Shown here: in pieces, positions 50,796 through 59,199 of the stretch
How positions within the stretch are numbered: position 1 is the first letter of the stretch
Layout of the letters: the number at the start of each line of letters is the position of its first letter
Source of the DNA: an uncultured Treponema sp.
GTDB lineage: Bacteria > Spirochaetota > Spirochaetia > Treponematales > Treponemataceae
Length of the DNA stretch: 64,000 nt
Direction of reading: 5' to 3'
Assembly: GCA_946411505.1 (NCBI GenBank)
Contig: CAMKEG010000004.1
Coordinates: 124,001 to 188,000, forward strand
Notes under the pieces: generated by a model
What the model was told of the DNA's origin: nothing
The model's database searches: none
Seen by the model: the letters and a program-made list of their open reading frames with translations, nothing else
Made by a program: the position numbers and the translations under genes

Positions 50796-51998
50796 ATGAA
50801 AAAGTCATTGGTACCGGTATTGTTCGCTTTGATTCCGGCTTTGGTTCTTGCTGGCTGCTCAAAGAAGGCCGCCAAAAACGAAGGTCCGATCACTCTCAAA
50901 GTTTGGGAATCTGACAAGGGACCGGACGAGTTCATTCAGAAGGCTGGAGAGGCTTACACAAAAACTCACCCGAACGTCACAATCGAATACGTTCACGTTG
51001 AGCTTGGCGACGCCGCCGGCCAGATCGCGCTTGACGGACCTGCCGGAGTCGGCCCCGATTTGTTCGCCGCTCCCCACGACAAGCTTGGCGAGTTGGTCAA
51101 CTCAGGCCATGTAGCCGCGACTGTCAATCCCGACGACGTCAAGGGAAAAGTTCTCGGCGCCTGCGCCCAGGCTTTGACTTACAACGGAACAATGTACGGC
51201 TATCCGAGTTCCGCCGAAACATACGCCTTGTTCTACAACAAGGACCTTATCAGCGAAAGCGACCTTCCCAAAACATGGGAAGACTTGGCCGCCTTCTCAA
51301 AGAAGTTCAACGCCGCCAACCCCGGAAAGTACGGCTTTGTAATGGACATCGGCAGCGCCTATTACACAATCGTGTTCACGACAGCCAACGGAAACCGCTT
51401 GTTCGGAGCTTCCGGCACAGACACAACCGACACAAAGATTAACTCAGCCGATTCTATAAAAGGAATGCAGTTCTTCCAGAAGACTTTGCGTCCGGCTTTG
51501 AACGTTCCTGCCGCCGACCTTTCAACTTCTATGGCCGACTCAGCCTTCTCTTCAGGCAACGCCGCCATGCACATCACCGGACCTTGGAACATCAAGCCCT
51601 TCGTTGACGCCGGAATCAACTTTGGCGTTGCCGCGCTTCCTTCGCTCCCCGGCGACACAAAGCCCTGCGCCTCTTTCTCAGGCACTCGCGCGATGTTCGT
51701 TTCCGCCTACTCAGAGCACCAGGAAGCCGCCGCGGACTTCGCCGCCTTCTTGCTCACTCCCGAAATGCAGAAGCTTCGCTTTGACATCACCGGAGCCATG
51801 CCCGCCGTCAACGTAAAGGTCGACAGCCCCTACATTCCGGGCTTCCTCAACCAGCTTGACTACGCCTTCCCGATGCCGTCAATCCCGCAGATGGGCGCCT
51901 TCTGGGACGCCATGGGCAACGCTTCAAAGAACATTTGGGATGGAGCCGACGTTAAGAAAGAGCTTGACGCCGCCAACGCCGCCATCCTTGGACTGTAA
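50796..51998 (+). CDS. Sugar-binding lipoprotein of an ABC importer (MalE/GanS-like)
   Basis: 400 residues. The signal peptide ends in a lipobox (LVLAGC). The mature protein is a family-1 solute-binding protein resembling maltodextrin/galactooligosaccharide receptors: LKVWESDKGPDEFIQKAGEAYTKTHPNVTIEYVHV, DLFAAPHDKLGELVNSGHV, YGYPSSAETYALFYNKDLI, MHITGPWNIKPFVDAGINFGVAALP. It would capture oligosaccharides in the periplasm for the MalFG-type permeases downstream. With the GH53 enzyme at the end of the cluster, galacto-oligosaccharides are the likely ligand. It has a strong AAGGAGG ribosome-binding site, and two stem-loops follow it. Confidence 0.92.
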   Translation: MKKSLVPVLFALIPALVLAGCSKKAAKNEGPITLKVWESDKGPDEFIQKAGEAYTKTHPNVTIEYVHVELGDAAGQIALDGPAGVGPDLFAAPHDKLGELVNSGHVAATVNPDDVKGKVLGACAQALTYNGTMYGYPSSAETYALFYNKDLISESDLPKTWEDLAAFSKKFNAANPGKYGFVMDIGSAYYTIVFTTANGNRLFGASGTDTTDTKINSADSIKGMQFFQKTLRPALNVPAADLSTSMADSAFSSGNAAMHITGPWNIKPFVDAGINFGVAALPSLPGDTKPCASFSGTRAMFVSAYSEHQEAAADFAAFLLTPEMQKLRFDITGAMPAVNVKVDSPYIPGFLNQLDYAFPMPSIPQMGAFWDAMGNASKNIWDGADVKKELDAANAAILGL

Positions 51999-52001
51999 GG
52001 A

Positions 52002-52091
52002 TTGACAAAAATCGCTTGTAGCGATTTTTGTCAACAGTCGAGTTTCAAGCCGCTTTGCGCGGCTTGAAACTCGCGCGATTTTTTTGTTTTT
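52002..52091 (+). other. Two tandem perfect stem-loops between binding protein and permease
   Basis: TTGACAAAAATCGCT-TGT-AGCGATTTTTGTCAA (52002-52034) and CGAGTTTCAAGCCGC-N5-GCGGCTTGAAACTCG (52039-52073), then a T-rich run. They probably slow or partly stop transcription and protect the upstream message, giving more binding protein than permease. Confidence 0.75.
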
Positions 52092-52106
52092 AAATTTGGA
52101 GGAATC

Positions 52107-53429
52107 ATGGCAAAAGAATTGCCTACAGACGGAAGCGCGCTGAAAAAAATAAAAGTCGCGTCCCGCTGTTTTATGGGCCTTAGTCACTTGCTTTATTTGA
52201 GGGAATATGTAAAAGGCTCCCTGTTCGCGGCTCTTGAAATTTTGTTCATTTGCCTGCTTCCAACTTCTGTCACAAAAATCATTCAAATGATTACGCTCGG
52301 CGACCCTCACCCCGAGCTTCCCGTCCGCCAGCGCGACAACTCTGTTTTCATGCTGATTGACGGAATGTTGTTTTTGTCTTTAATAGCGATTTTCGCAATT
52401 GTCTACGTTATTTCGGTGAAAAGCGCCGAAAAGTCTTATAAAAAATATTGCGCGTTAAAGCGCTTCTCAGACCAAAAGAACGCGCTTCAAGAGCTTGCCG
52501 GCAGCTCATTCACCGTTTTGGGATTGGCGCCTGCCGTAGTGATGCTCATCATATTTGTCGTCGTTCCGCTGGTCTTTTCGGTGGCGGTCGCATTCACCAA
52601 CTACTCCGCGCCCGACCACATTTCTCCGGGCAACACTGTCGACTGGGTCGGCTTTTCAAATTTCAAGACCCTGCTTTCGGGCGGAACCAACTGGTCTGTC
52701 GGCTTTGGCCGCGTGGCCTTGTGGACGGTCATTTGGGCCTTTGGCGCCACTTTCACTTGCTACTTTGGCGGCTTGATTATCGCCGTGATGCTCAACGAGG
52801 CCAAAATAAAGTTCGGCTCCGTCTTTAGAGTAATCTTCATTCTTCCGTACGCGGTTCCGGCGGTAATCACGATGATTACTTGGAGGAACTTGCTCAACGG
52901 AACTTTCGGAACGGTCAACAGAACCCTCATGGCGCTTGGCTTGATTTCGCAGCCGATTCCGTGGCTGGGCTCGCCGGTCCTCGCGCAAATAATGTGCATC
53001 GTCATAAACCTTTGGGCGGGCTTCGGCTACTTCATGATGCTTTCAATGGGCTCGATGACCGCGATTAGCGGCGACCTTTACGAAGCCGCCCGCATCGACG
53101 GCGCTTCCAGCGGACAGGTTTTGCGAAAAATCACTTTGCCGCTCGTCCTCTATCAGACGATGCCGCAAATCATCATGAGCTTCACGCACAACCTCAACAA
53201 CTTCGGCATCATATTCTTCCTTACCGGCGGCGCTCCCACGGCCAAAGACTCGTCCACCACTCTTGCCGGTTCGACGGACATTTTGGTCACTTGGATTTAC
53301 AAGCTTACGATTACGCTGCTTAAGTACCACTACGCTTCGGTAATCGCGGTTTTGATTTTTGTCGTCATGGCGCCGTTCGCCATATTCTTGTTCAGAAACA
53401 CTAGGTCCTATAAGGAGGGTCATCTATGA
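52107..53429 (+). CDS. MalF-type ABC permease
   Basis: 440 residues, longer than usual because of a ~150-residue N-terminal region with two hydrophobic helices and a charged stretch before the core permease. The core has six helices and the cytoplasmic EAA loop EAARIDGASSGQVLRKITLPL, which docks the ATPase. The pattern (APAVVMLIIFVVVPLVFSVAVAFTNYS; GFSNFKTLLSGG) is that of MalF/GanP. A GGAGG ribosome-binding site precedes the ATG. It overlaps the MalG-type gene by 4 bp. No ATPase gene is nearby, so a shared MsmX/UgpC-like ATPase elsewhere is implied. Confidence 0.92.
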   Translation: MAKELPTDGSALKKIKVASRCFMGLSHLLYLREYVKGSLFAALEILFICLLPTSVTKIIQMITLGDPHPELPVRQRDNSVFMLIDGMLFLSLIAIFAIVYVISVKSAEKSYKKYCALKRFSDQKNALQELAGSSFTVLGLAPAVVMLIIFVVVPLVFSVAVAFTNYSAPDHISPGNTVDWVGFSNFKTLLSGGTNWSVGFGRVALWTVIWAFGATFTCYFGGLIIAVMLNEAKIKFGSVFRVIFILPYAVPAVITMITWRNLLNGTFGTVNRTLMALGLISQPIPWLGSPVLAQIMCIVINLWAGFGYFMMLSMGSMTAISGDLYEAARIDGASSGQVLRKITLPLVLYQTMPQIIMSFTHNLNNFGIIFFLTGGAPTAKDSSTTLAGSTDILVTWIYKLTITLLKYHYASVIAVLIFVVMAPFAIFLFRNTRSYKEGHL

Positions 53430-54295
53430 CAGCAGATCAATTGAGAGCTTCCGCAAAAAACTACAAAACCACGCAATATATCATAAAAGTTTTTATGGTG
53501 GCTTTTTTCATCGTCGTCTCCCTTTCTGTAATCTATCCGATGATTTACGTCGTTTCCGGAGCGGTCACTCCAGGAAACTCAATCGCGGATATGGAGCCCA
53601 AGCCGTTTTCCAAGGGAATCACTTTCGAGCACTTCAAGTACTTGTTCTTTGAAAGCCAGTATGGATTGTGGTTCTTGAACACGCTAAAAATCGCCGTCGC
53701 GACTTCCGTCATCACAATGGTGATAACATCGCTTTCGGCTTACATTTTTTCGCGCTTTAGATTTACCATCAAGCAGCCGCTTTTGATGAGCCTTTTGATT
53801 TTGCAAGTCTTCCCATCGTTTGTCGGAATGATTGCCATCTATGTAATCTTGCTCCGCATCGGCGGCCTTGACACCTTGTGGGGCTTGGTCTTGGTTTACG
53901 TAGCTGGAAACATTCCATACAACGTGTGGATGGTAAAAAGCTACATCGACACGATTCCCAGAAGCTTGGACGAAGCCGCCCGCATCGACGGAGCCAGCCA
54001 CTTTAGGATTTGGGCCACAATCGTAATGCCGGTAGCCAAGCCCATCATCACCTTCTTGGGAATCACGACCTTTACAGGACCTTGGATGGACTTTGTCTTC
54101 CCAAAAATGGTTTTGCGCTCGGTCAACAAGCAGACGCTGGCCTTGGGCTTGTTCAGCTTTGTAACCGACAAAAAGAACGACTTCACGACCTTTGCGGCCG
54201 GCTCTTTGATAATCGCCATTCCCTTTGTAATCTTCTTCATCTTTGGACAAAAGGCCATGATGATGAGCATGGGTGGCGGGGCTGTCAAAGAATAA
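53426..54295 (+). CDS. MalG-type ABC permease
   Basis: 289 residues, six helices, with the EAA loop DEAARIDGASHFRIWATIVMPVAKP. It pairs with the MalF-type permease to form the channel. It starts in the overlap ATGA with the preceding gene. Its last three sense codons and stop form the left arm of an 18-bp perfect inverted repeat. Confidence 0.93.
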   Translation: MTADQLRASAKNYKTTQYIIKVFMVAFFIVVSLSVIYPMIYVVSGAVTPGNSIADMEPKPFSKGITFEHFKYLFFESQYGLWFLNTLKIAVATSVITMVITSLSAYIFSRFRFTIKQPLLMSLLILQVFPSFVGMIAIYVILLRIGGLDTLWGLVLVYVAGNIPYNVWMVKSYIDTIPRSLDEAARIDGASHFRIWATIVMPVAKPIITFLGITTFTGPWMDFVFPKMVLRSVNKQTLALGLFSFVTDKKNDFTTFAAGSLIIAIPFVIFFIFGQKAMMMSMGGGAVKE

Positions 54296-54428
54296 AATTG
54301 CAAGGCAATTTTATTCTTTGACTAACGAGAATTGAGACGCTGTCGCGACTCAATTCTCGCGGACGAATGGAAAAACTTGCGGGTGTAAAAAATTTTACAC
54401 CCGCAATGACCCGCGAGTCAAAACTCGC
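54284..54428 (+). other. Array of four perfect stem-loops between malG-like and GH53 genes
   Basis: 1) GTCAAAGAATAAAATTGC (54284-54301) and its complement (54305-54322), including the stop codon. 2) CGAGAATTGAG (54326-54336) with CTCAATTCTCG (54349-54359). 3) TTGCGGGTGTAAAA (54377-54390) with its complement (54393-54406). 4) GCGAGT/ACTCGC (54413-54428). None ends in a strong T-run. They could process or stabilise the mRNA, or tune GH53 expression. Confidence 0.75.
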
Positions 54429-54472
54429 AACCTGGTTGTAGCGGTTTATATTTATATTTTTTTGGAGAAAAA

Positions 54473-56479
54473 ATGAAAATGCAAACTGTCGCGGCGACAA
54501 CGGCCGCTTTTATTTTGGCAATGTGCGCAACAAGTTGCGCAAAAAAGGCGCGCGTATACACTGAGGTTCCGCAAGAAAATCCAGGAATCTTTTTGCCCAA
54601 GTGCGCCACGGCGCGGCCTGACTTTATCCGGGGCGTCGACGTTTCCACCGTAATCGCGCAAGAAGAAAGCGGCGTCGTATACCGCGACCGCGACGGAAAT
54701 CCCCAGGACCTTTTCAAGACCCTGCGCCAAAACGGAGTCAACTACATCCGCGTCCGCGTGTGGAACAATCCCTGGACAGAAAGCGGCGCCTCCTTTGGCG
54801 GCGGACACAACGACGTTGACACGGCAGTCCAAATCGCAAAGCGCGCGGCCAAGTACGACTTGCCCTTGCTTGTAGACTTCCATTACTCGGACTTTTGGGC
54901 CGACCCCAACAAGCAAAAGGTGCCGCGCGCCTGGGCCAGCATGAATATGGAAGAAAAGCAAAAGGCGCTCCACGACTTTACCAAAGAAAGCCTAAAAAAA
55001 ATTCTTAAAAGCGGCGCCGCCGTCGGCATGGTTCAAATCGGAAACGAAACGACAACCGGCATGGCCGGCGAAAAAAACTGGATGAACGTCTGCAAGCTTA
55101 TGAACGCCGGCGCCAAGGCCGTCCGCGAAATTTCCAAAGACATAAAAGTTGTCGTCCACTTCACCAACCCGGAAAAGGCCGGCGAATACGAGCATATCGC
55201 GGACATATTGGCCCACAACAAGGTTGACTACGACGTCTTTGGCACCAGCGACTATCCCTACTGGCACTTGGGAACAAAAAACTTGGCCGCGCTCTTGGAC
55301 AAAATCGCCGACAAGACCGGCAAAAAAGTCATGGTCTGCGAGTTTTCCGCGCCCTACACATACGCGGACGGCGACTCAAGCGGAAACTCGATTGGCGAAG
55401 ACTCCTACTTTTACGGCGAAAAGCGATACTCGGTCAGCGTCCAAGGCCAGGCCGACGTCATTTACGACTACATAAACGACATGAGCGCTCTTGGCCAAAA
55501 ATGCCTTGGCGTCTTTTGGTGGGAGCCGGCCTGGATTCCTGTTCCTGGAAACAGCAGGGAGGAGCGGCAGGCGCTTTGGGAAAAACACGGATCCGGCTGG
55601 GCTTCTAGCTACGCCGCGGCCTACGACCCCGACGACGCCGGAAAGTACTACGGCGGCTCGGCTTGGGACAATCAGGCGCTCTTTGACTTTGAAGGAAAGC
55701 CGCTCGCTTCCTTGGCGGCTTGGGGCCTTGTTTCCGTCGGCGCCCAAACTGACGTCCGCCCGGACTTCGCCCAGCCGATAGAAGTCCGCGCCCGCCTGGG
55801 AGAGCCGGTCGTTTTGCCCAAAGAGGTAGCGGTGACCAACAACGACGGAAGCGCGGCCACAGTCCCGGTCGTATGGAACGACAAGAGCGACGACGGAGTT
55901 CCCCTTTCGGAACTCACTTCCCACGGGCCGCGCGACTATAAAGTTCACGGACAGGCGGGCGCTTCTTTGTCAGGAAGCGGTTCCGGCGTTCCTGTCTTGG
56001 CGCGCGTCGCGGCGATAGAATTAAATTATATAGAAAATCCTTCGTTTGACGAGCGCGACCTTTCGATGTGGCAAATCCAAGACTTGAACGGAAACGCCAA
56101 CGAGCTTTTGGTCGTGGAAAAGGCCGACGACGCCAAGACTGGAACAAAGGCCTTGCACTGGTGGTCTGAAAAGGAAGTTCACTTTATTGTGTCGCAAAAG
56201 GTCACGGGCCTAAAGCCGGGCCGCTACAAGGCTTCGATGCAAATTCACGGCGGCGACAACGGGCCGCGCGACAAGCAAAAGATATTCCTCTTCGCCAAAA
56301 GCGGCGGCAAGGAATGGAAGACGGCCGCTTTCACCGACGGCTGGAGGAACTTTTTCAACCCGTCAATAAGCGACATTATAGTAGGAACTGACGGAATTTG
56401 CGAAGTCGGGGCCGATGTTTCGGGGCTGGCCGGTTCCTGGGGCAGCGTGGACGACTTTGTCCTGACTCCTCAAAAATAG
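54473..56479 (+). CDS. Arabinogalactan endo-beta-1,4-galactanase, GH53 lipoprotein
   Basis: 668 residues. The signal peptide ends in a lipobox-like CATSC. The GH53 catalytic domain covers ~40-430: FIRGVDVSTV, NYIRVRVWNNPW, DFHYSDFWADPNKQ, VQIGNETT with the acid/base Glu at about 192, and VMVCEFSAPYTY with the nucleophile Glu at about 289, then CLGVFWWEPAW. A Big_4-type Ig domain follows (~445-520), and a C-terminal beta-sandwich carbohydrate-binding-like domain (~535-668, YIENPSFDERDLSMWQIQD). It cleaves beta-1,4-galactan side chains of pectin outside or at the cell surface. Galacto-oligosaccharides are then taken up by the adjoining ABC importer. Confidence 0.93.
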   Translation: MKMQTVAATTAAFILAMCATSCAKKARVYTEVPQENPGIFLPKCATARPDFIRGVDVSTVIAQEESGVVYRDRDGNPQDLFKTLRQNGVNYIRVRVWNNPWTESGASFGGGHNDVDTAVQIAKRAAKYDLPLLVDFHYSDFWADPNKQKVPRAWASMNMEEKQKALHDFTKESLKKILKSGAAVGMVQIGNETTTGMAGEKNWMNVCKLMNAGAKAVREISKDIKVVVHFTNPEKAGEYEHIADILAHNKVDYDVFGTSDYPYWHLGTKNLAALLDKIADKTGKKVMVCEFSAPYTYADGDSSGNSIGEDSYFYGEKRYSVSVQGQADVIYDYINDMSALGQKCLGVFWWEPAWIPVPGNSREERQALWEKHGSGWASSYAAAYDPDDAGKYYGGSAWDNQALFDFEGKPLASLAAWGLVSVGAQTDVRPDFAQPIEVRARLGEPVVLPKEVAVTNNDGSAATVPVVWNDKSDDGVPLSELTSHGPRDYKVHGQAGASLSGSGSGVPVLARVAAIELNYIENPSFDERDLSMWQIQDLNGNANELLVVEKADDAKTGTKALHWWSEKEVHFIVSQKVTGLKPGRYKASMQIHGGDNGPRDKQKIFLFAKSGGKEWKTAAFTDGWRNFFNPSISDIIVGTDGICEVGADVSGLAGSWGSVDDFVLTPQK

Positions 56480-56550
56480 GGCGTCTATGCGCTTGTAAAG
56501 TATAAAAAACGCCTCAACTTGCCGCAAAAAGGCGCGGCAAGCGGTTTCCA

Positions 56551-56594
56551 AACGCCCAAAAAGCCTCCAAAAACGCTTTTTGGGCGTTTTTTTT
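56551..56594 (+). terminator. Terminator of the galactan operon
   Basis: Stem AACGCCCAAAAAGC with GCTTTTTGGGCGTT (loop of 10), continuing into eight T. Confidence 0.92.
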
Positions 56595-56614
56595 AAAATT
56601 TTTTACGAATTTTG

Positions 56615-56700
56615 TTGACAAACTGAAAAAACCGCGTGATAATAATATAAGAAAAAGGGAAACCGATTGCCTTGACAGTCGCTCCCAGTTATTTTATTAA
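56615..56700 (+). promoter_or_regulatory. Tandem promoters and candidate LacI-type operator of the xylan importer
   Basis: Promoter 1: TTGACA (56615) 17 bp GATAAT (56638-56643). Promoter 2: TTGACA (56672) 17 bp TATTAA (56695-56700). Between them GGAAACCGATTGCC (56658-56671) is a near palindrome with a central CG, the usual LacI-family operator design (10 of 14 positions symmetric). It abuts the second -35 box. CGCTCCCAGT inside promoter 2 matches the ends of the 588-995 element. Confidence 0.5.
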
Positions 56701-56721
56701 ATCATATATCCTGGAGGAAAT

Positions 56722-58005
56722 ATGAAGAAAAGTCACGTTATTCTTGCATCGGTTGCCGCCGCTGCAATGCTCCTTTCTGTAACAAGCTGCGGAAAGGCTG
56801 CAAGCAAAGAAGAAGCCAAGAAATTGGTTGTATGGTCGTTCACAGACGAACTTCAGACAATGATTGACAAGTACTACAAAGTCGATCATCCGGACATCGA
56901 GGTTGACTACTCGCTCACACCGACCGATCAGTTCCCCAACAAGTTGGACCCCGTTTTGGCCTCAGGCAACGGCGCTCCCGACGTTTTCGCTTTGGAAGAC
57001 GCTTTCGTTCGCAAGTACATCGAGCAGGGCGACAAGCTTTTGCTTGACTTGACAGACGTTTACAACGAGATTAAGTCTAAGATGATTCCGTATCCTGCCG
57101 AAGTTGGAACATACAACGGAAAAGTTTACGGACTTTCTTGGCAGGCCGCTCCTGGCGCCTACTTCTATCGCCGCTCATTGGCCAAGAAGTACCTCGGATC
57201 TGACGATCCCGCCACAGTTCAGAAGTCATTCGCCAACTGGGACACATTCCTCAACACAGCCCGAGCCATCAAAAAGGCTTCTGGCGGAAAGTGCGTAATC
57301 CTTTCTACAACTGGCGACTTGTTCAAGCCCTTCCAGGGCGCCCGCAAGGGACCGTGGATCCAGGGTGGAAAGTTGGTAGTTGACCCCGCCATGGAAGACT
57401 ACATGGATATGGCCAAGACTCTCAAGGACGAAGGACTTGAAGGACGCCAGGGACAGTGGTCAGAAGGCTGGTTCGCCGGATTCAAGGGCGAGCTCAAGGA
57501 CGAGGCCGGAAAGCCGGTTGAAGTATTCGGAACATTCTTGCCCACATGGGGACTTCACTACGTTCTTAAGCCCAACGCCGGCAACACAGCTGGTGACTGG
57601 GGCATGATCGCCGGACCCGCTCCCTACCGCTGGGGCGGCACTTGGGTAGCCGCTTACAAGGGAACAAAGGTTCCCAAGTTGGCCAAAGAATTCATCAAGT
57701 ACGTTGCCACAGACGACAGCTTCTTGACACGCTGGGCCAAAGACACAGGCGACGTTGTTTCTAACAACAACGTTATCAACGCCATCAAAGACACATACAA
57801 CGAGCCCTTCCTTAACGGACAGAACCACTACGCTGAGTTCGCCGCCATGGCCAACAACGTAGACGGAAAGCTCAATCAGGGAACTGACCAGGCTGTTGAA
57901 GGATTCTGGGGCGAAGCTGTTGGATCTTACGTAAACGGCGAGAAGTCTAAGGCTGACGCCTTGGCTGACTTCAAGAAGCACGTAGCCGACGAGCTTGGAT
58001 TCTAA
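56722..58005 (+). CDS. Sugar-binding lipoprotein of second ABC importer
   Basis: 427 residues. The signal peptide has a lipobox-like SVTSC. It is a family-1 solute-binding protein (LVVWSFTDELQTMIDKYYKVDHPDIEVDYSLTP; DVFALEDAFVRKYIEQG; YGLSWQAAPGAYFYRRSLAKKYLG; GPAPYRWGGTWVAAYKGTKVPKLAKEFIKYV). Codon use is highly uniform and GGAGGAAAT is an excellent ribosome-binding site, so it is probably very abundant. The downstream GH43 and LacI genes suggest xylo- or arabinoxylo-oligosaccharides. A terminator-like hairpin separates it from the permeases. Confidence 0.92.
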   Translation: MKKSHVILASVAAAAMLLSVTSCGKAASKEEAKKLVVWSFTDELQTMIDKYYKVDHPDIEVDYSLTPTDQFPNKLDPVLASGNGAPDVFALEDAFVRKYIEQGDKLLLDLTDVYNEIKSKMIPYPAEVGTYNGKVYGLSWQAAPGAYFYRRSLAKKYLGSDDPATVQKSFANWDTFLNTARAIKKASGGKCVILSTTGDLFKPFQGARKGPWIQGGKLVVDPAMEDYMDMAKTLKDEGLEGRQGQWSEGWFAGFKGELKDEAGKPVEVFGTFLPTWGLHYVLKPNAGNTAGDWGMIAGPAPYRWGGTWVAAYKGTKVPKLAKEFIKYVATDDSFLTRWAKDTGDVVSNNNVINAIKDTYNEPFLNGQNHYAEFAAMANNVDGKLNQGTDQAVEGFWGEAVGSYVNGEKSKADALADFKKHVADELGF

Positions 58006-58056
58006 TCCAACTTAAACCTTTGAACGCGGTTCGCCTTTTGGCGGATTGCGTTCGCC

Positions 58057-58108
58057 AAAGGGCGCGGTGTGATTAATCTGCACGATTTGTCGCCTGCGCC
58101 CTTTTTTT
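58057..58108 (+). terminator. Intra-operon terminator/attenuator
   Basis: AAAGGGCGC (58057-58065) pairs with GCGCCCTTT (58096-58104), followed by a seven-T run. Placed between the binding-protein and permease genes, it probably lets only part of the transcripts continue. Confidence 0.7.
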
Positions 58109-58211
58109 AACTTATTTTTTAAAACTACAATTATAAACAGCCAGTGTTTTAAAATGTGATTCCCCTCCCTCAAACGACGGATTCACAAAATGGGTTTTAG
58201 GAGTAACAAAC

Positions 58212-59189
58212 ATGCCTTTATTAAAAACTAAAAAAGCGAAAGGATCCGAAGCGCGTCTTGCAAAATACGGCGTGTTCTTTGTTCTGCCCTTCCTTTGCGT
58301 TTACGCCATATTCAACCTATGGCCGACAATTTATACTATTTTGCTTTCATTCACAGACCTTAACAAGTTTGACACTTTGAAGGACGCCGACTGGATTGGC
58401 GGAGCCAACTACGCGGCCCTTATTAAGGACTCAAACTTCTGGGGAGCTGTTATCAATACATTCATCATGTGGGGCTTCAACTTCGCTCCGCAGTTGGGAA
58501 TAGCCCTTATTTTCGCGGTTATCTTCACTGACCCGGGAATGAGCGGGCTTAAAGGAAAGAACGCTTTCCGCGCTATTTTCTATCTTCCAAACTTGCTTAC
58601 GGCGGCCTCGGTTGCGATTTTGTTCCGAAGCCTTTTTGCATATCCTATTGGACCTGTAAACCAGTTCTTCACAAAGATTGGAATCCAGGCCACTACAATT
58701 CGCGACGGCGAAGTCATTAAGGAAGGAATCAACTTCTTCCGCAGCGTCGCTTGGTCTCGCGGAATTGTTTCCTTCATCCAGTGGTGGATGTGGTGCGGAC
58801 AGACATTGATTATGTTGATGGCCGGCATCACTTCGATTTCTCCTTCATTGTATGAGTCGGCCGTAGTTGACGGCGCCACCCAAAGCCAGCAGACTTGGTA
58901 CATCACTTTGCCGCTTTTGCGCCCGATGATGCTCTTCTTGCTCGTAACTTCAATCATCGGCGGAATGCAGCTCTTTGAAATCCCCTTCTTGCTCACCGAC
59001 ATGCGCGGCGGACCTGACTATAGAATCAGAACTATGGTTCTTTACATGTACAACACTGCCTTCCAGGGCGTAAACAAATACGGTTACGCTTCGGCAATAG
59101 CCATGGGTGTATTTGTAATTACAATGTTCTTCTCCGCGTTGGTATTCATCTTCATGCAGGATCGCTCAGAACCCAAGGGCAAAAGGTAG
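58212..59189 (+). CDS. ABC permease, MalF/UgpA-type
   Basis: 325 residues, six helices; EAA loop YESAVVDGATQSQQTWYITLPLLRP. N-terminal YGVFFVLPFLCVYAIFNLWPTIYTILLSFTDLN and the long GPVNQFFTKIGIQ periplasmic segment match oligosaccharide permeases. TAGGAG precedes the ATG. It pairs with the next gene 10 nt downstream. Confidence 0.92.
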   Translation: MPLLKTKKAKGSEARLAKYGVFFVLPFLCVYAIFNLWPTIYTILLSFTDLNKFDTLKDADWIGGANYAALIKDSNFWGAVINTFIMWGFNFAPQLGIALIFAVIFTDPGMSGLKGKNAFRAIFYLPNLLTAASVAILFRSLFAYPIGPVNQFFTKIGIQATTIRDGEVIKEGINFFRSVAWSRGIVSFIQWWMWCGQTLIMLMAGITSISPSLYESAVVDGATQSQQTWYITLPLLRPMMLFLLVTSIIGGMQLFEIPFLLTDMRGGPDYRIRTMVLYMYNTAFQGVNKYGYASAIAMGVFVITMFFSALVFIFMQDRSEPKGKR

Positions 59190-59199
59190 GAGGTAAAAA

